From an uncultured Aquimarina sp. (GTDB lineage Bacteria; Bacteroidota; Bacteroidia; Flavobacteriales; Flavobacteriaceae): 64,000 bases of DNA. Below the pieces are notes generated by a model. The model was not told the origin of the DNA, ran no database searches, and saw only the letters and a program-made list of their open reading frames with translations. Position numbers and translations under genes: made by a program. Each line of letters opens with the position of its first letter. The stretch's first letter is position 1. Shown one piece after another: positions 18,935 to 27,415 of this stretch. The stretch is taken from contig CANMDH010000001.1 in NCBI GenBank assembly GCA_947496555.1, forward strand, positions 1 to 64,000, given 5' to 3'.

Positions 18935-19933
18935 CTAAAATATTGTCTTCATGAGCTGACGAGTAACATCATCAGCGGTAATACCTTCGGATTCTGCCCT
19001 AAAGTTTACAATTACCCGATGTCGCAATACTGGTAAAGCAACATGTCTAATATCATCAGGTGTAACCGATAAACGTCCACTTATCAATGCTCTAGCCTTG
19101 GCAGTCAAAATCATCGCTTGTCCAGCTCTTGGCCCAGCTCCCCAGTTTACCCATTCTTTCACATAAGAATTCGAACTAGTTTCGGGTCTTGTATCTCTAA
19201 TCAACCTACTTACCAATACAATAAGATCATCGCTAATAGGTACTTCTCGTACCAGTCCTTGTAAACGCAAGATATCTTGTCCAGAAATTACTTTATTTAG
19301 TATGGCTTTTTTCGTTCCCGTTGTACTTTTTAAAACAGCCTTCTCTTCAGATTCACTTGGGTATCCTATTTTTATATATAAAAGAAATCGATCTTGCTGT
19401 GCCTCAGGTAAAATAAAGGTACCAGACTGTTCTATTGGGTTTTGAGTAGCCAAAATAAAAAACGGCCTGTCTAATTCATATGTCTTTCCAGAATACGTAA
19501 CTTCAAACTCTTGCATTGCTTCCAGTAGTGCTGCTTGAGTCTTGGGTGGTGTACGGTTAATCTCGTCGGCCAAAACGATGTTTGCAAAAATTGGTCCTTT
19601 ATTAAATTTAAAAAACTTCTTGCCGGTACTATGATCTTCTTCCAATATTTCAGTACCAATAATATCTGAAGGCATCAGATCCGGAGTAAATTGTATTCTC
19701 TTAAATTTCAAATCAATAGCCTCTGCCAATGTTCTAATCATCAAAGTCTTGGCTAATCCGGGAACTCCTTCTAATAATGCATGTCCTCCTGCAAGAAACG
19801 TAATCAACAACTGTTCAATCGTTTCTTCTTGCCCTATAATTATCTTACCTATTTCCTTCTTTAAATTTGTAATTTTTTCGGTAAGTATACGTACCTCTTG
19901 TTCGATACCTGCTATATCTCTATTCATAGTCAT
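18935..19933 (-). CDS. MoxR-family AAA+ ATPase
   Basis: A 332-residue AAA+ ATPase of the MoxR family, expected to act as a chaperone that remodels or activates the DUF58/Bat membrane partners. Walker A is GVPGLAKT near 56-63, and Walker B is IVLADE near 119-124 followed by NRTPPKTQ. The sensor segment ATQNPIEQSGTF is typical of MoxR. An alternative start is Met-3, six bases later. It follows the DUF4159 gene by 4 bp. Confidence 0.93.
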   Translation of the reverse strand: MTMNRDIAGIEQEVRILTEKITNLKKEIGKIIIGQEETIEQLLITFLAGGHALLEGVPGLAKTLMIRTLAEAIDLKFKRIQFTPDLMPSDIIGTEILEEDHSTGKKFFKFNKGPIFANIVLADEINRTPPKTQAALLEAMQEFEVTYSGKTYELDRPFFILATQNPIEQSGTFILPEAQQDRFLLYIKIGYPSESEEKAVLKSTTGTKKAILNKVISGQDILRLQGLVREVPISDDLIVLVSRLIRDTRPETSSNSYVKEWVNWGAGPRAGQAMILTAKARALISGRLSVTPDDIRHVALPVLRHRVIVNFRAESEGITADDVTRQLMKTIF

Positions 19934-19937
19934 CCTT

Positions 19938-20558
19938 TTATGATGTCAATGCATACATCACTATATTTACTCCAAAACGAGTATTATCAATTTTATACCA
20001 GCGCTTGTTTCTAAAATCATAGTCCCACTCGCACCCATAATCTTTATTACTAAACAGCACCCCAATTCTACCATTTATTTCGATTGCTTTTAGATAATCA
20101 TGTACAATATCATCTCCCCATCCATTGAGTTCTTGTGAAGTTGTCGGGGGGCCATCTTCAAATTCAAAAAAAACTTTATATATCTCGTGATTGTTTGGTA
20201 TTTTTTTTAGTTCACCAGTACCAAAAATATCTTCCATTTGACGTTCGAACGATTTTGAAAACAAACCATCGATATCATGATTACAGTCATCGGCAAAGAC
20301 AAAGCCTCCGTTTTTGATATATTTTTCGAAGTTTTCCCTTTCTTTCCTGGTAAATTGGACCAATTTGTGACCAGATATATAACAAAAAGGGCTTTTAAAA
20401 ATCTCATCACTACTCAAAGGAATAATTCTCTCTTGAGTATCTACTTGCAACGTAGTGTATTCTACCAAAGAGTTTAGAAGGTTGGATGGCATTCTTTGAT
20501 CTACATCCCAATCACCCGACTCATATTGTAACCTAGTAAAGAAAAACTTGTTAGCCAA
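19938..20558 (-). CDS. DUF4159 protein, first gene of MoxR operon
   Basis: A 206-residue DUF4159 protein. The conserved N-terminal pattern FFFTRLQYESGDWDVDQRMP and the later YISGHKLVQFT and DDCNHDIDGLF segments are visible. The fold is thought to be glutamine-amidotransferase-like, with no known activity. The only start compatible with the conserved N-terminus is TTG, because a TGA lies three codons upstream. Here the protein lacks an obvious signal peptide. It heads the DUF4159-MoxR-DUF58-BatA-DUF4175 operon. Confidence 0.82.
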   Translation of the reverse strand: MANKFFFTRLQYESGDWDVDQRMPSNLLNSLVEYTTLQVDTQERIIPLSSDEIFKSPFCYISGHKLVQFTRKERENFEKYIKNGGFVFADDCNHDIDGLFSKSFERQMEDIFGTGELKKIPNNHEIYKVFFEFEDGPPTTSQELNGWGDDIVHDYLKAIEINGRIGVLFSNKDYGCEWDYDFRNKRWYKIDNTRFGVNIVMYALTS

Positions 20559-20639
20559 TGCACTTCAATATTTTATCCCTCAACAATTAAATCCTTTTTT
20601 AATACAATAACTAAAATCACGAATAGTATATAAAGAAAA

Positions 20640-20671
20640 ACTGGTTATGATGACTATCCAAAATAACCAGT
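20640..20671 (-). terminator. Intrinsic terminator of the TldE/TldD operon
   Basis: On the minus strand a 9-bp stem (ACTGGTTAT at 20640-20648 against ATAACCAGT at 20663-20671) with a 14-nt loop is followed by a T-run. It lies 22 nt after the stop of the TldE-like gene, so the TldD/TldE pair ends here and the MoxR operon needs its own promoter. Confidence 0.8.
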
Positions 20672-20692
20672 ATTCTCTTTAATATTGCATAA

Positions 20693-22009
20693 TTATACTG
20701 CATCTGACAAACTGGTAAAAGTAAAGTCTCTCACTTTCATGTAAGGCACCAAATTACCATTAATTCGTACTTGTTTACCAAGTGTTTCCAAATTATTAAG
20801 CATAATAATCGGACTCTCGTTAAACCTAAAATTCTTTACAGGATGTTTTATTTTTCCATTTTCTATGTAGAAAGTTCCATCTCGGGTAAGACCCGTATAG
20901 AGCAAGGTTTGTGGATCTACCGTTCTGATATACCATAATCTGGTTACTAAAATCCCTTTTTTGGTATCCTTGATTAGATCTTCTAAAGAAGCGTCACCTC
21001 CTTGCATTATAAATCCGTTAGGAAAAGGTACAGGATCCTTTCCTTTTTGTTCTGCCCAATAACGACTATAAGCAAGGTTCTTTACCACTCCATTTTCTAT
21101 CCAGGTTGTTTTTTTCATGGGCTGTCCCTGACCATTCCAGGTACTAGCCGGGGCTTCAGGATTTAAAGGATCTGACCATATATTTATTCGTTCATCTACA
21201 ATCTTTTCTCCCATTTTTGTTCCGCCACCTTCTTTAGACATAAAACTTCGTCCTTCGTCTGCGGTACGCGCATTAAATGCACGAGCCATATTACCTAATA
21301 ATCCAACAGAAGCAGCAGGTTCCAGAATAACGGTATACTTACCAGGTTCAATTGCCTTGGCTTCTTTAGACATAATTGCCTTATCTATTGCTACTTTTGA
21401 AGCTTCGGCTGCATCAAATTTACTGATATCGTTAAAGTCTCTTGAAACCCAACCAGAACCAGTTCCATCGTTACTTCTCATAGTAACCGTAAAATTGACA
21501 TCTGTAGATTTATTATAGGCAAAAAGCCCATTAGAATTTAGCATAGCACTGAAACCGGAAGAATCGTCAAAAAAACCTGCTGCAGTGATATCTTTTGCCG
21601 CAGCCGGCTCTATACTACTACCTGCAACATTTGCTCGATACTCTGGAGTAATTGCCGCTGTTGCTTTATTAAAAGTAATAGATTCATCATATTTTTGAGG
21701 ACCTAAAGGTGCCATGAACTCTGGATTTTCAGGAGAAAGTTTTGCTAACTCTTCAGCTCTTTTTACCACTTTCTTTAAAGATTCATCATCAAATTCATCA
21801 ATGGTAGCGGTACCTGATTTTTTACCAAAATTTGATTGTACCACCAAAGTTTGATTAGATCTGTGTCCGGCAGTAGACACTGTATTTCTTGCATAGCGGA
21901 TATTACCGCTTTCGCTTCCACTCAAATTAATTTCGCAAGCATCAGCAGTCGAAAAGCTAAGAGCTTTTTCCATGATTTGCTTTGCTTCTTCTTTTGAATA
22001 TATTGCCAT
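20693..22009 (-). CDS. pmbA: TldE/PmbA-like metalloprotease partner
   Basis: A 438-residue TldD/PmbA family protein. TldD and TldE form a heterodimeric metalloprotease that degrades unfolded peptides and matures certain peptides. This member lacks the HExxxH zinc motif found in its neighbour, so it is the TldE-type, non-metal subunit. The N-terminal region (ADACEINLSGSESGNIRYAR) and the C-terminal LYTGLTRDGTFYIENGKI pattern are characteristic. No signal peptide is visible. It is 33 bp downstream of the TldD gene and clearly co-transcribed. Confidence 0.88.
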   Translation of the reverse strand: MAIYSKEEAKQIMEKALSFSTADACEINLSGSESGNIRYARNTVSTAGHRSNQTLVVQSNFGKKSGTATIDEFDDESLKKVVKRAEELAKLSPENPEFMAPLGPQKYDESITFNKATAAITPEYRANVAGSSIEPAAAKDITAAGFFDDSSGFSAMLNSNGLFAYNKSTDVNFTVTMRSNDGTGSGWVSRDFNDISKFDAAEASKVAIDKAIMSKEAKAIEPGKYTVILEPAASVGLLGNMARAFNARTADEGRSFMSKEGGGTKMGEKIVDERINIWSDPLNPEAPASTWNGQGQPMKKTTWIENGVVKNLAYSRYWAEQKGKDPVPFPNGFIMQGGDASLEDLIKDTKKGILVTRLWYIRTVDPQTLLYTGLTRDGTFYIENGKIKHPVKNFRFNESPIIMLNNLETLGKQVRINGNLVPYMKVRDFTFTSLSDAV

Positions 22010-22042
22010 GATATTTTTTATATTTTCTTGTGAAACAGTATT

Positions 22043-23683
22043 TTAAATCGTTCTACCCGTATTAATAACATTTACGCCATTAAATCTAGTTGTAGAACTT
22101 CCGTGAGATACAGCACTTATCTGTGAAGGCTGTCCTTTTCCATCAAAGAATGATCCGAACAATCGATAATCGCTCTCATCACATATCTTTGTACACGAAT
22201 TCCAAAATTCTTGAGTGTTAGATTGATAAGCAACATCATCGAGCATTCCCACAATCTTACCATTCTTTATCTCATAAAATACGGTTCCTCCAAATTGGAA
22301 GTTGTATCGTTGTTGATCTATAGAATAAGAGCCTCTACCGGCTATGTAAATTCCTTTCTCAACATCTTTAATCATATCATCGATAGAATACTTTTCTTTA
22401 CCTGGTTCTAGAGAAACATTAGGCATACGCTGAAACTGAACATCATTCCAGCTTTGAGAATAACAACATCCATGAGATTCGTTTTGATCGATCATATGTA
22501 CCTGATCACGAATCGCTTGATAATTAGTTAAAATTCCATTACGAACAAGATCCCATTTTTTAGTTTTCACTCCTTCATCATCAAATCCTACGGCTCCTAG
22601 AGACCCCACCTGGGTTTTATCGGCTACAAGATTTACGATATCACTTCCATACTTGAAATTTTTGGTTTTCCACTTGTCTAAGGTTGCAAAACTGGTCCCC
22701 GCATAATTAGCTTCATAACCAAGTACTCTATCCAATTCTAATGGATGCCCAACAGACTCATGTATTGTTAATCCCAAATGATTAGGTTCTAGCACGAGAT
22801 CATATTTGCCTGCCTCTACCGATTTGGCGCTAAGTCTTTCTTTGGCTTGCTTTGCTGCCATAGCAGCATCCTCTACCATATCGTAACTTTTTCTATACAG
22901 TTTTATTCCTTCTGGTCCTTGTAATTTCTCCGAGGCCAAACCATCCATATATTCATATCCCATTCCCATAGGAGCGCTCATTGCCTGACGAGATTTGAAT
23001 TTATTCGAAGCTCGATCAATTGCTGTGACATTAAATGTGGGCCAAATGCGATGTACATCCTGATCGACATAAGATCCTTCGGTAGATGCAAAGTACTTTT
23101 GCTCATTTACCATAAACAAAGCCGAATTCACAAAATTTGCTCCGTTTTTTAACGCGGCTGCATTCGCCGAAAGCAATAGATCAACCTTTTCTGAAACTGG
23201 AACTTCTTTAAAATCCTTTGTTATAGGAGTTTTCCAAGTAACCTCACCATGTGATTTTACAGGAGCCAATTTTACCGGCACTTTTTGAATTTTTGAATTA
23301 GCTTTGGCTATGGCAACCGCTTGATCTGTTGCTTTTTTGATACCTTTCTCGGTAACATCATTGGTTGAAGCAAATCCCCATGTACCATTAGCTACTACTC
23401 TTATTCCTATACCAAAAGATTCAGTATTTACTACATTTTGTACTTTATCTTCTCTGGTAAATACATATTGATTCAGGTATCTACCAATTCTTGCATCTGC
23501 ATAAGATGCACCCAAAGATTTTGCGGTATTAAGTGCTATATCCGCTAATTTCTTTTTAATTGCTATGTCCATTCCTGGATTAAGCAAAGCTTCAGCAGAA
23601 ATGTCATGTCCCATTAACAGGGAGGGCATCATTAATGCACCCGATCCTAATCCTGCATATTTAACAAAATCTCTTCGTTTCAT
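22043..23683 (-). CDS. tldD: TldD-like metalloprotease with Tat-type signal
   Basis: A 546-residue TldD family protein bearing the zinc-binding motif HESVGH at about residues 308-313, the catalytic subunit of TldD/TldE. The N-terminus MKRRDFVKYAGLGSGALMMP is a twin-arginine signal, so export is predicted, unlike the cytoplasmic Escherichia coli TldD. An ORF reading upstream would add 16 residues, but the ATG at 23683 is preceded by AGGAGG at good spacing and leads straight into the Tat signal, so I chose it. It is the first gene of the pair. Confidence 0.9.
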   Translation of the reverse strand: MKRRDFVKYAGLGSGALMMPSLLMGHDISAEALLNPGMDIAIKKKLADIALNTAKSLGASYADARIGRYLNQYVFTREDKVQNVVNTESFGIGIRVVANGTWGFASTNDVTEKGIKKATDQAVAIAKANSKIQKVPVKLAPVKSHGEVTWKTPITKDFKEVPVSEKVDLLLSANAAALKNGANFVNSALFMVNEQKYFASTEGSYVDQDVHRIWPTFNVTAIDRASNKFKSRQAMSAPMGMGYEYMDGLASEKLQGPEGIKLYRKSYDMVEDAAMAAKQAKERLSAKSVEAGKYDLVLEPNHLGLTIHESVGHPLELDRVLGYEANYAGTSFATLDKWKTKNFKYGSDIVNLVADKTQVGSLGAVGFDDEGVKTKKWDLVRNGILTNYQAIRDQVHMIDQNESHGCCYSQSWNDVQFQRMPNVSLEPGKEKYSIDDMIKDVEKGIYIAGRGSYSIDQQRYNFQFGGTVFYEIKNGKIVGMLDDVAYQSNTQEFWNSCTKICDESDYRLFGSFFDGKGQPSQISAVSHGSSTTRFNGVNVINTGRTI

Positions 23684-24332
23684 ATAAGCCTCCTTTTTGA
23701 TTGAATGAATATTAATTTGTTTGTTTGTCAATATATTTTAATAGCCTATGTACCAATGCAACTGATAAGTTTGCCTAAACAGTATTTGATCATACAGTCG
23801 ACTAGCTCTAAAAGTAGAAAATTTATGCCAAATAACAATAAAGACGTAATTGGGCTAAATAGAGAAAAAACATTCCCTAAATCAGAAAGTCAAGGAATTT
23901 ATAAAAAAATATAAAATATTAATTATCAGATGTTTAAATTAAAATAAATTGATTTCTAAGTTAATCAATTCCCATTCGTTTCGGCTATTAATCGAACAGA
24001 GCATTGAATTGAGTATACATCTAAAGTTTTGTTAAATTTTTTGATTAGGCTTCTGTAATTCAAAAAAGTAGATCGAATTCTTTGTAAAACTATTTAATAA
24101 ACATCTCACGAAAGTTCTATTGCATTAAGAATGTAACTTTCTTATTCACAATCAATTTCTGACACTTTTTTTAATACTTCATAAAAACTGATTACCAATG
24201 ATTTATGAAGTACCTGAGATTTAAATTTTAATAATTATAAAATATTTTTATGTATTATATAATTTATATAAATAAAAATAAATTAAAAAGTCTTCTCAAT
24301 TTTGCACCGAATATAAAAGCTATAAACGCATT
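23684..24332. other. 649-bp divergent intergenic region, tldD/SbtA module
   Basis: I see no convincing gene here; a 69-codon open frame at 23705-23914 has no conserved look. The left end carries the strong ribosome-binding site of tldD. The right end carries the long motif and promoter of the SbtA operon, listed separately. The rest is AT-rich without clear structure. Confidence 0.6.
24247..24304 (+). promoter_or_regulatory. Shared LysR-type motif plus -7 box before the SbtA operon
   Basis: TTTATGTAT (24247-24255), a 10-nt spacer and ATATAAATAAAAATA (24266-24280) are followed after 16 nt by a -7-like box CAATTTTG (24297-24304). The same block, spacer length and distance to a -7 box recur at 27302-27359 before the SPFH operon and next to the LysR gene. 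Five of the ten spacer bases also match (ATAAT). This is most simply a binding site for that LysR regulator overlapping the -33 region. Confidence 0.6.
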
Positions 24333-24509
24333 ATGATTATAACAAAAGAATTAGTGTATCACGGCCTAGTAGTTATCATTCTTACCACTTTTTTGACCCT
24401 ATCATTTATCAATGATCGTTTACTTATGGATGAATTACTGGCTTCATATTTTATTATAACCTGCGTATTAATTTTAAAAAGTTTTGATAAACCACAATTT
24501 AACAAGTAA
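24333..24509 (+). CDS. Small membrane protein upstream of SbtA (58 aa)
   Basis: A 58-residue ORF starting MIITKELVYHGLVVIILTTF and ending KSFDKPQFNK. Two hydrophobic segments (about 9-25 and 37-49) are joined by a short polar loop and the tail is basic, so a two-helix inner membrane protein is likely. It ends 3 bp before the next start and follows the putative LysR-controlled promoter by 28 bp, which supports it being real. No family recognised. Confidence 0.6.
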   Translation: MIITKELVYHGLVVIILTTFLTLSFINDRLLMDELLASYFIITCVLILKSFDKPQFNK

Positions 24510-24512
24510 TCT

Positions 24513-24809
24513 ATGAAAACAATGACGAAAACACAGCAAAATGTAAAACTCATCGAAGGAAATTTTACAACATCGGAAGCAGCAGATATATTAATATCTA
24601 TGATTAGTAAAAAAATTAATTTTCATAAACTACAACGTCTTAGTGCTTTGGAAAAATATTGCGATGACGACACCTTATATCTTGATGATAGAATTCATCA
24701 GCTCAAAAAGGCCGAAGAAGATGTAAAAGAATTAATCCTGCATGCAAGAGATCAAGGATATCAATTCAAAATCAATGGGACTGTTGAAATTGAACTAATA
24801 AAAAATTAA
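24513..24809 (+). CDS. Small conserved-looking soluble protein (98 aa)
   Basis: A 98-residue charged protein with no signal or membrane helix. Its pattern (KLIEGNFTTSEAADILISMI, then KINFHKLQRLSALEKY, then a Glu/Lys-rich helix) resembles small uncharacterised proteins found in many Bacteroidetes. A second in-frame Met lies at residue 4. It sits between a small membrane protein and SbtA in one operon, the place where a PII-like SbtB often occurs in cyanobacteria, but I see no PII signature. Confidence 0.7.
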   Translation: MKTMTKTQQNVKLIEGNFTTSEAADILISMISKKINFHKLQRLSALEKYCDDDTLYLDDRIHQLKKAEEDVKELILHARDQGYQFKINGTVEIELIKN

Positions 24810-24845
24810 AAATACTAAAAGATTGTATTCTGCTAGAATAATATA

Positions 24846-25808
24846 ATGGATTTACATTTACTAATCGACAATCTTACTAACCCTGCCCTCCTGTTTTTCT
24901 TTCTTGGAATTATTTCGGTTAGATTAAAAAGTGATTTAGAAATTCCTCCAAATTCTTCTAAATTTATATCACTTTATCTTCTACTCTCGATAGGCTTTAA
25001 AGGAGGGCAGGAATTAGCCCATAGCAACTTTGATCTCGAGATTATTTGGTCACTCATATTCGGTATAATATTGGCTTTGGTCGTACCAATATATTCTTAT
25101 TTCATTTTAAGGAGAAAATTTAATGTATATAATGCCGGTGCAATCGCTGCCGCTTATGGATCTGTAAGTGCCGTAACTTTTGTGACAGCTATTTCATTTC
25201 TTGAGTTGGAGCAAATATCCTTTGGAGGGCATATGGTTGCCGTAATGGCCTTGATGGAAGCGCCGTCTATTATGGTGGGAGTACTTTTAATGTCATTATT
25301 TGCCAAGGATAAAGAAGGTAGAATCCCTATGAGTAAAGTACTAAAACATTCTCTTACCAATGGTAGTGTACTTTTAATTCTAGGTAGTTTATTAGTTGGA
25401 TTTATGGCAAGTGAAGCACAAGCAGAAGGTATTAAACCTTTTACCACAGACATTTTTAAAGGGTTTTTGGCCGTTTTTCTTTTGGATATGGGAATTACCA
25501 GTGGTAAAAAATTATCGGCTTTTCTTAAGAAAGGATGGTTTGCATTTTTATTTGCGATTATAATGCCAATTATAAATGGTTCTTTGGTTGCACTTATTAG
25601 CTCCACATTTACGAATAGCGAAGGGAACCGATTTTTGTTTGCTATTTTGGCTGCTAGTGCATCCTATATTGCAGTTCCTGCGGCCATGAGAATGGCTGTA
25701 CCAAAGGCAAATCCTGGATTATATATACCCATGGCTTTGGCTATAACTTTTCCCTTTAATATAACTCTTGGCATGCCTCTTTACCTTTGTTTGATAAGGA
25801 TGTTTTAG
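24846..25808 (+). CDS. sbtA: SbtA-type sodium-dependent bicarbonate transporter
   Basis: A 320-residue integral membrane protein of the SbtA (DUF897) family, which imports bicarbonate with sodium across the inner membrane. About ten hydrophobic helices are visible. Diagnostic segments include LTNPALLFFFLGIISVRLKS, AAAYGSVSAVTFVTA and the second-repeat AILAASASYIAVPAAMRMA with P-K-A-N-P-G-L after it. It follows the 98-residue gene by 36 bp. In heterotrophic marine flavobacteria such transporters are thought to feed anaplerotic carboxylation. No PII-like sbtB is adjacent. Confidence 0.88.
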   Translation: MDLHLLIDNLTNPALLFFFLGIISVRLKSDLEIPPNSSKFISLYLLLSIGFKGGQELAHSNFDLEIIWSLIFGIILALVVPIYSYFILRRKFNVYNAGAIAAAYGSVSAVTFVTAISFLELEQISFGGHMVAVMALMEAPSIMVGVLLMSLFAKDKEGRIPMSKVLKHSLTNGSVLLILGSLLVGFMASEAQAEGIKPFTTDIFKGFLAVFLLDMGITSGKKLSAFLKKGWFAFLFAIIMPIINGSLVALISSTFTNSEGNRFLFAILAASASYIAVPAAMRMAVPKANPGLYIPMALAITFPFNITLGMPLYLCLIRMF

Positions 25809-26002
25809 AAAAAAATAACAGGTATCAGCGACCGACATATACATAGCCTTTAACTAATAACGAAATTGAAAAATAGATCTTTTCGAATGACTAAAGTGTT
25901 GCAATAAAATTAAAGGGTTTTGAACCCAAATCTGAGACCAATAAACTACCATGATCACTTTCCTTCAAATAATAGAACTCTACTTTGAAGTACAGGTTAT
26001 TT

Positions 26003-26026
26003 TATATTAACTTTAATATAGATTTG
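26003..26026 (+). promoter_or_regulatory. Palindrome overlapping a -7 box before the 83-aa gene
   Basis: TATATTAA (26003-26010) and TTAATATA (26013-26020) form a perfect 8-bp dyad with a 2-nt centre. The right arm overlaps TAGATTTG (26019-26026), a full match to TAnnTTTG. This is the expected layout of a repressor site on the core promoter of the small gene starting at 26090, about 57 nt downstream of the predicted transcript start. Confidence 0.45.
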
Positions 26027-26089
26027 GGGTATTTAGGAATGATATTTGAAGATATATATTTAAATGCAAGATAACAATGATAATGTAGT

Positions 26090-26341
26090 ATGAAGAACCT
26101 ACTCAAATCTGAACCAGAAATGTATCTTTTTAAAAAAAATCCCTCAAACCTGTTATTAAGAATTGATCTTTTATATAATAGCGTCATCTCAAAACTTCCT
26201 GTATCGAATAGAATTAATTATTGTGAATCTCTAATTTATAGAACCAGCAAAGATATTCGGGATACCAAATGTCGTTTAAAGAAAAGAAAGTTAAAAAGAT
26301 TACTAAAAGCAGCTAAAACAGAAATAAAGGAACTCAAGTAA
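26090..26341 (+). CDS. Small basic hypothetical protein (83 aa)
   Basis: An 83-residue protein with a very basic C-terminal half (TKCRLKKRKLKRLLKAAKTE) that should form an amphipathic helix. No signal peptide, membrane helix or known domain is visible. A good -7 box and palindrome lie at suitable distance upstream. It is convergent with the LysR gene. Not recognised, possibly a nucleic-acid-binding protein, but that is only a guess from charge. Confidence 0.5.
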   Translation: MKNLLKSEPEMYLFKKNPSNLLLRIDLLYNSVISKLPVSNRINYCESLIYRTSKDIRDTKCRLKKRKLKRLLKAAKTEIKELK

Positions 26342-26360
26342 TCATTGAAATATTTAATAA

Positions 26361-27293
26361 TCACGTAACCAAATCATTACTAAATCCTTCAAAATTATTC
26401 TCAATAATCATATCTTTTTCGACTTTAAGATGTTCTAAAAATGCATTGGCTGCAAGCGAAAATTTCTTGTTTTTCAACCAGATCAGGTTCCAGTTTGTTT
26501 TTATAGGAAAGCCTTTAACCGGGATAATTTGCAAACGGCCTGCACCTAATTCATTTCGTATTCCAATCAAAGGCATTATCGAATAACCTAGCCCTGCTAA
26601 AACAGCCTGTTTTACGGCTTCATTAGAGGTGAGCTCCATTTTCTTCCTCACTGGTAAGTTATTTTTTTCGATAAACTTTTCCATAGTATGTCTAGTACCA
26701 GAACCAGGTTCTCTGTAGATTAATGGTAGCTCTGTAAATATTGATTTATCATACATCTTATTTTTGAACCTCTTCTCTGTATTACCAACCAAATACAATT
26801 GATTTTCCATTAATTCGGTTTTTTCTATTTGCATATTGGTAGGCAGTACCGATACTAAGGAGAAGTCAACAGTATTCTTTTCTAAAGTTTCCAAGACTTG
26901 GGCTTTATTAGTAACATCAAGTACAAGATCAATTCCTTCATGTTTTTTCAAGAAATCAGATAAAAAATATGGCATTACATATTTCCCAGTAGAAACCACC
27001 GAAATTTTTAATATCCCAGATAATTGTCCCTGATAAGCCATGGTCATATAGCCAATTTCTTTGACTTCTTCCAAAATACGTCCAGCGGCAATAGCTATTT
27101 CTTTTCCAAAATCTGTGATGTACAACTTTCTACCTATTACCTCTGTAAGAGGAATTGGAAATTGATCCTGAAAGTTTCTAAGCTGTATTGAAACTGCAGG
27201 CTGTGTAAGATGAAGTTCTTCAGAAGCTTTAGTAATGCTTTGTTTCTCTGCTATTTTTAAGAAGATCTGTAGTTGATGTAAGGTATAATGCAT
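26361..27293 (-). CDS. LysR-family transcriptional regulator (CbbR-like)
   Basis: A 310-residue LysR-type regulator. The N-terminal winged helix-turn-helix spans about 4-62 (LHQLQIFLKIAEKQSITKAS then LHLTQPAVSIQLRNF). The ligand-binding domain follows from about 92. The overall pattern is of the CysB/CbbR group, whose members often control carbon or inorganic-carbon genes. It is divergent from the secreted-protein/SPFH operon and close to sbtA. A motif just upstream of its start recurs before the SbtA operon, so both are probable targets. Confidence 0.9.
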   Translation of the reverse strand: MHYTLHQLQIFLKIAEKQSITKASEELHLTQPAVSIQLRNFQDQFPIPLTEVIGRKLYITDFGKEIAIAAGRILEEVKEIGYMTMAYQGQLSGILKISVVSTGKYVMPYFLSDFLKKHEGIDLVLDVTNKAQVLETLEKNTVDFSLVSVLPTNMQIEKTELMENQLYLVGNTEKRFKNKMYDKSIFTELPLIYREPGSGTRHTMEKFIEKNNLPVRKKMELTSNEAVKQAVLAGLGYSIMPLIGIRNELGAGRLQIIPVKGFPIKTNWNLIWLKNKKFSLAANAFLEHLKVEKDMIIENNFEGFSNDLVT

Positions 27294-27301
27294 AATTTTT
27301 A

Positions 27302-27359
27302 TTTATGTATATCATAATAAATATAAATAAAAATATATGAATATTCTTTAATAACTTTA
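27302..27359 (+). promoter_or_regulatory. Shared LysR-type motif plus -7 box before the SPFH operon
   Basis: TTTATGTAT (27302-27310), a 10-nt spacer and ATATAAATAAAAATA (27321-27335) are followed after 16 nt by the -7-like TAACTTTA (27352-27359). It begins 9 nt upstream of the LysR start codon and lies in the same orientation as the rightward operon, matching the copy at 24247-24304. The half-sites ATTTATGT and ATATAAAT form an imperfect dyad. Confidence 0.6.
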
Positions 27360-27415
27360 TAAAAGTAAACAAAAAATAAAATAGATGCTGTTTGATAACT
27401 CTTAATACTTAGATC

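Noticed and set aside
23705-23914. 69-codon rightward open frame in the tldD/SbtA gap
   Set aside because: It starts inside the tldD leader, has no ribosome-binding site, no following gene in phase and no recognisable composition of a real protein.
24359-24553. 64-codon leftward open frame
   Set aside because: It lies antisense to the 58-residue gene and to the start of the 98-residue gene, which fit the operon and promoter better.
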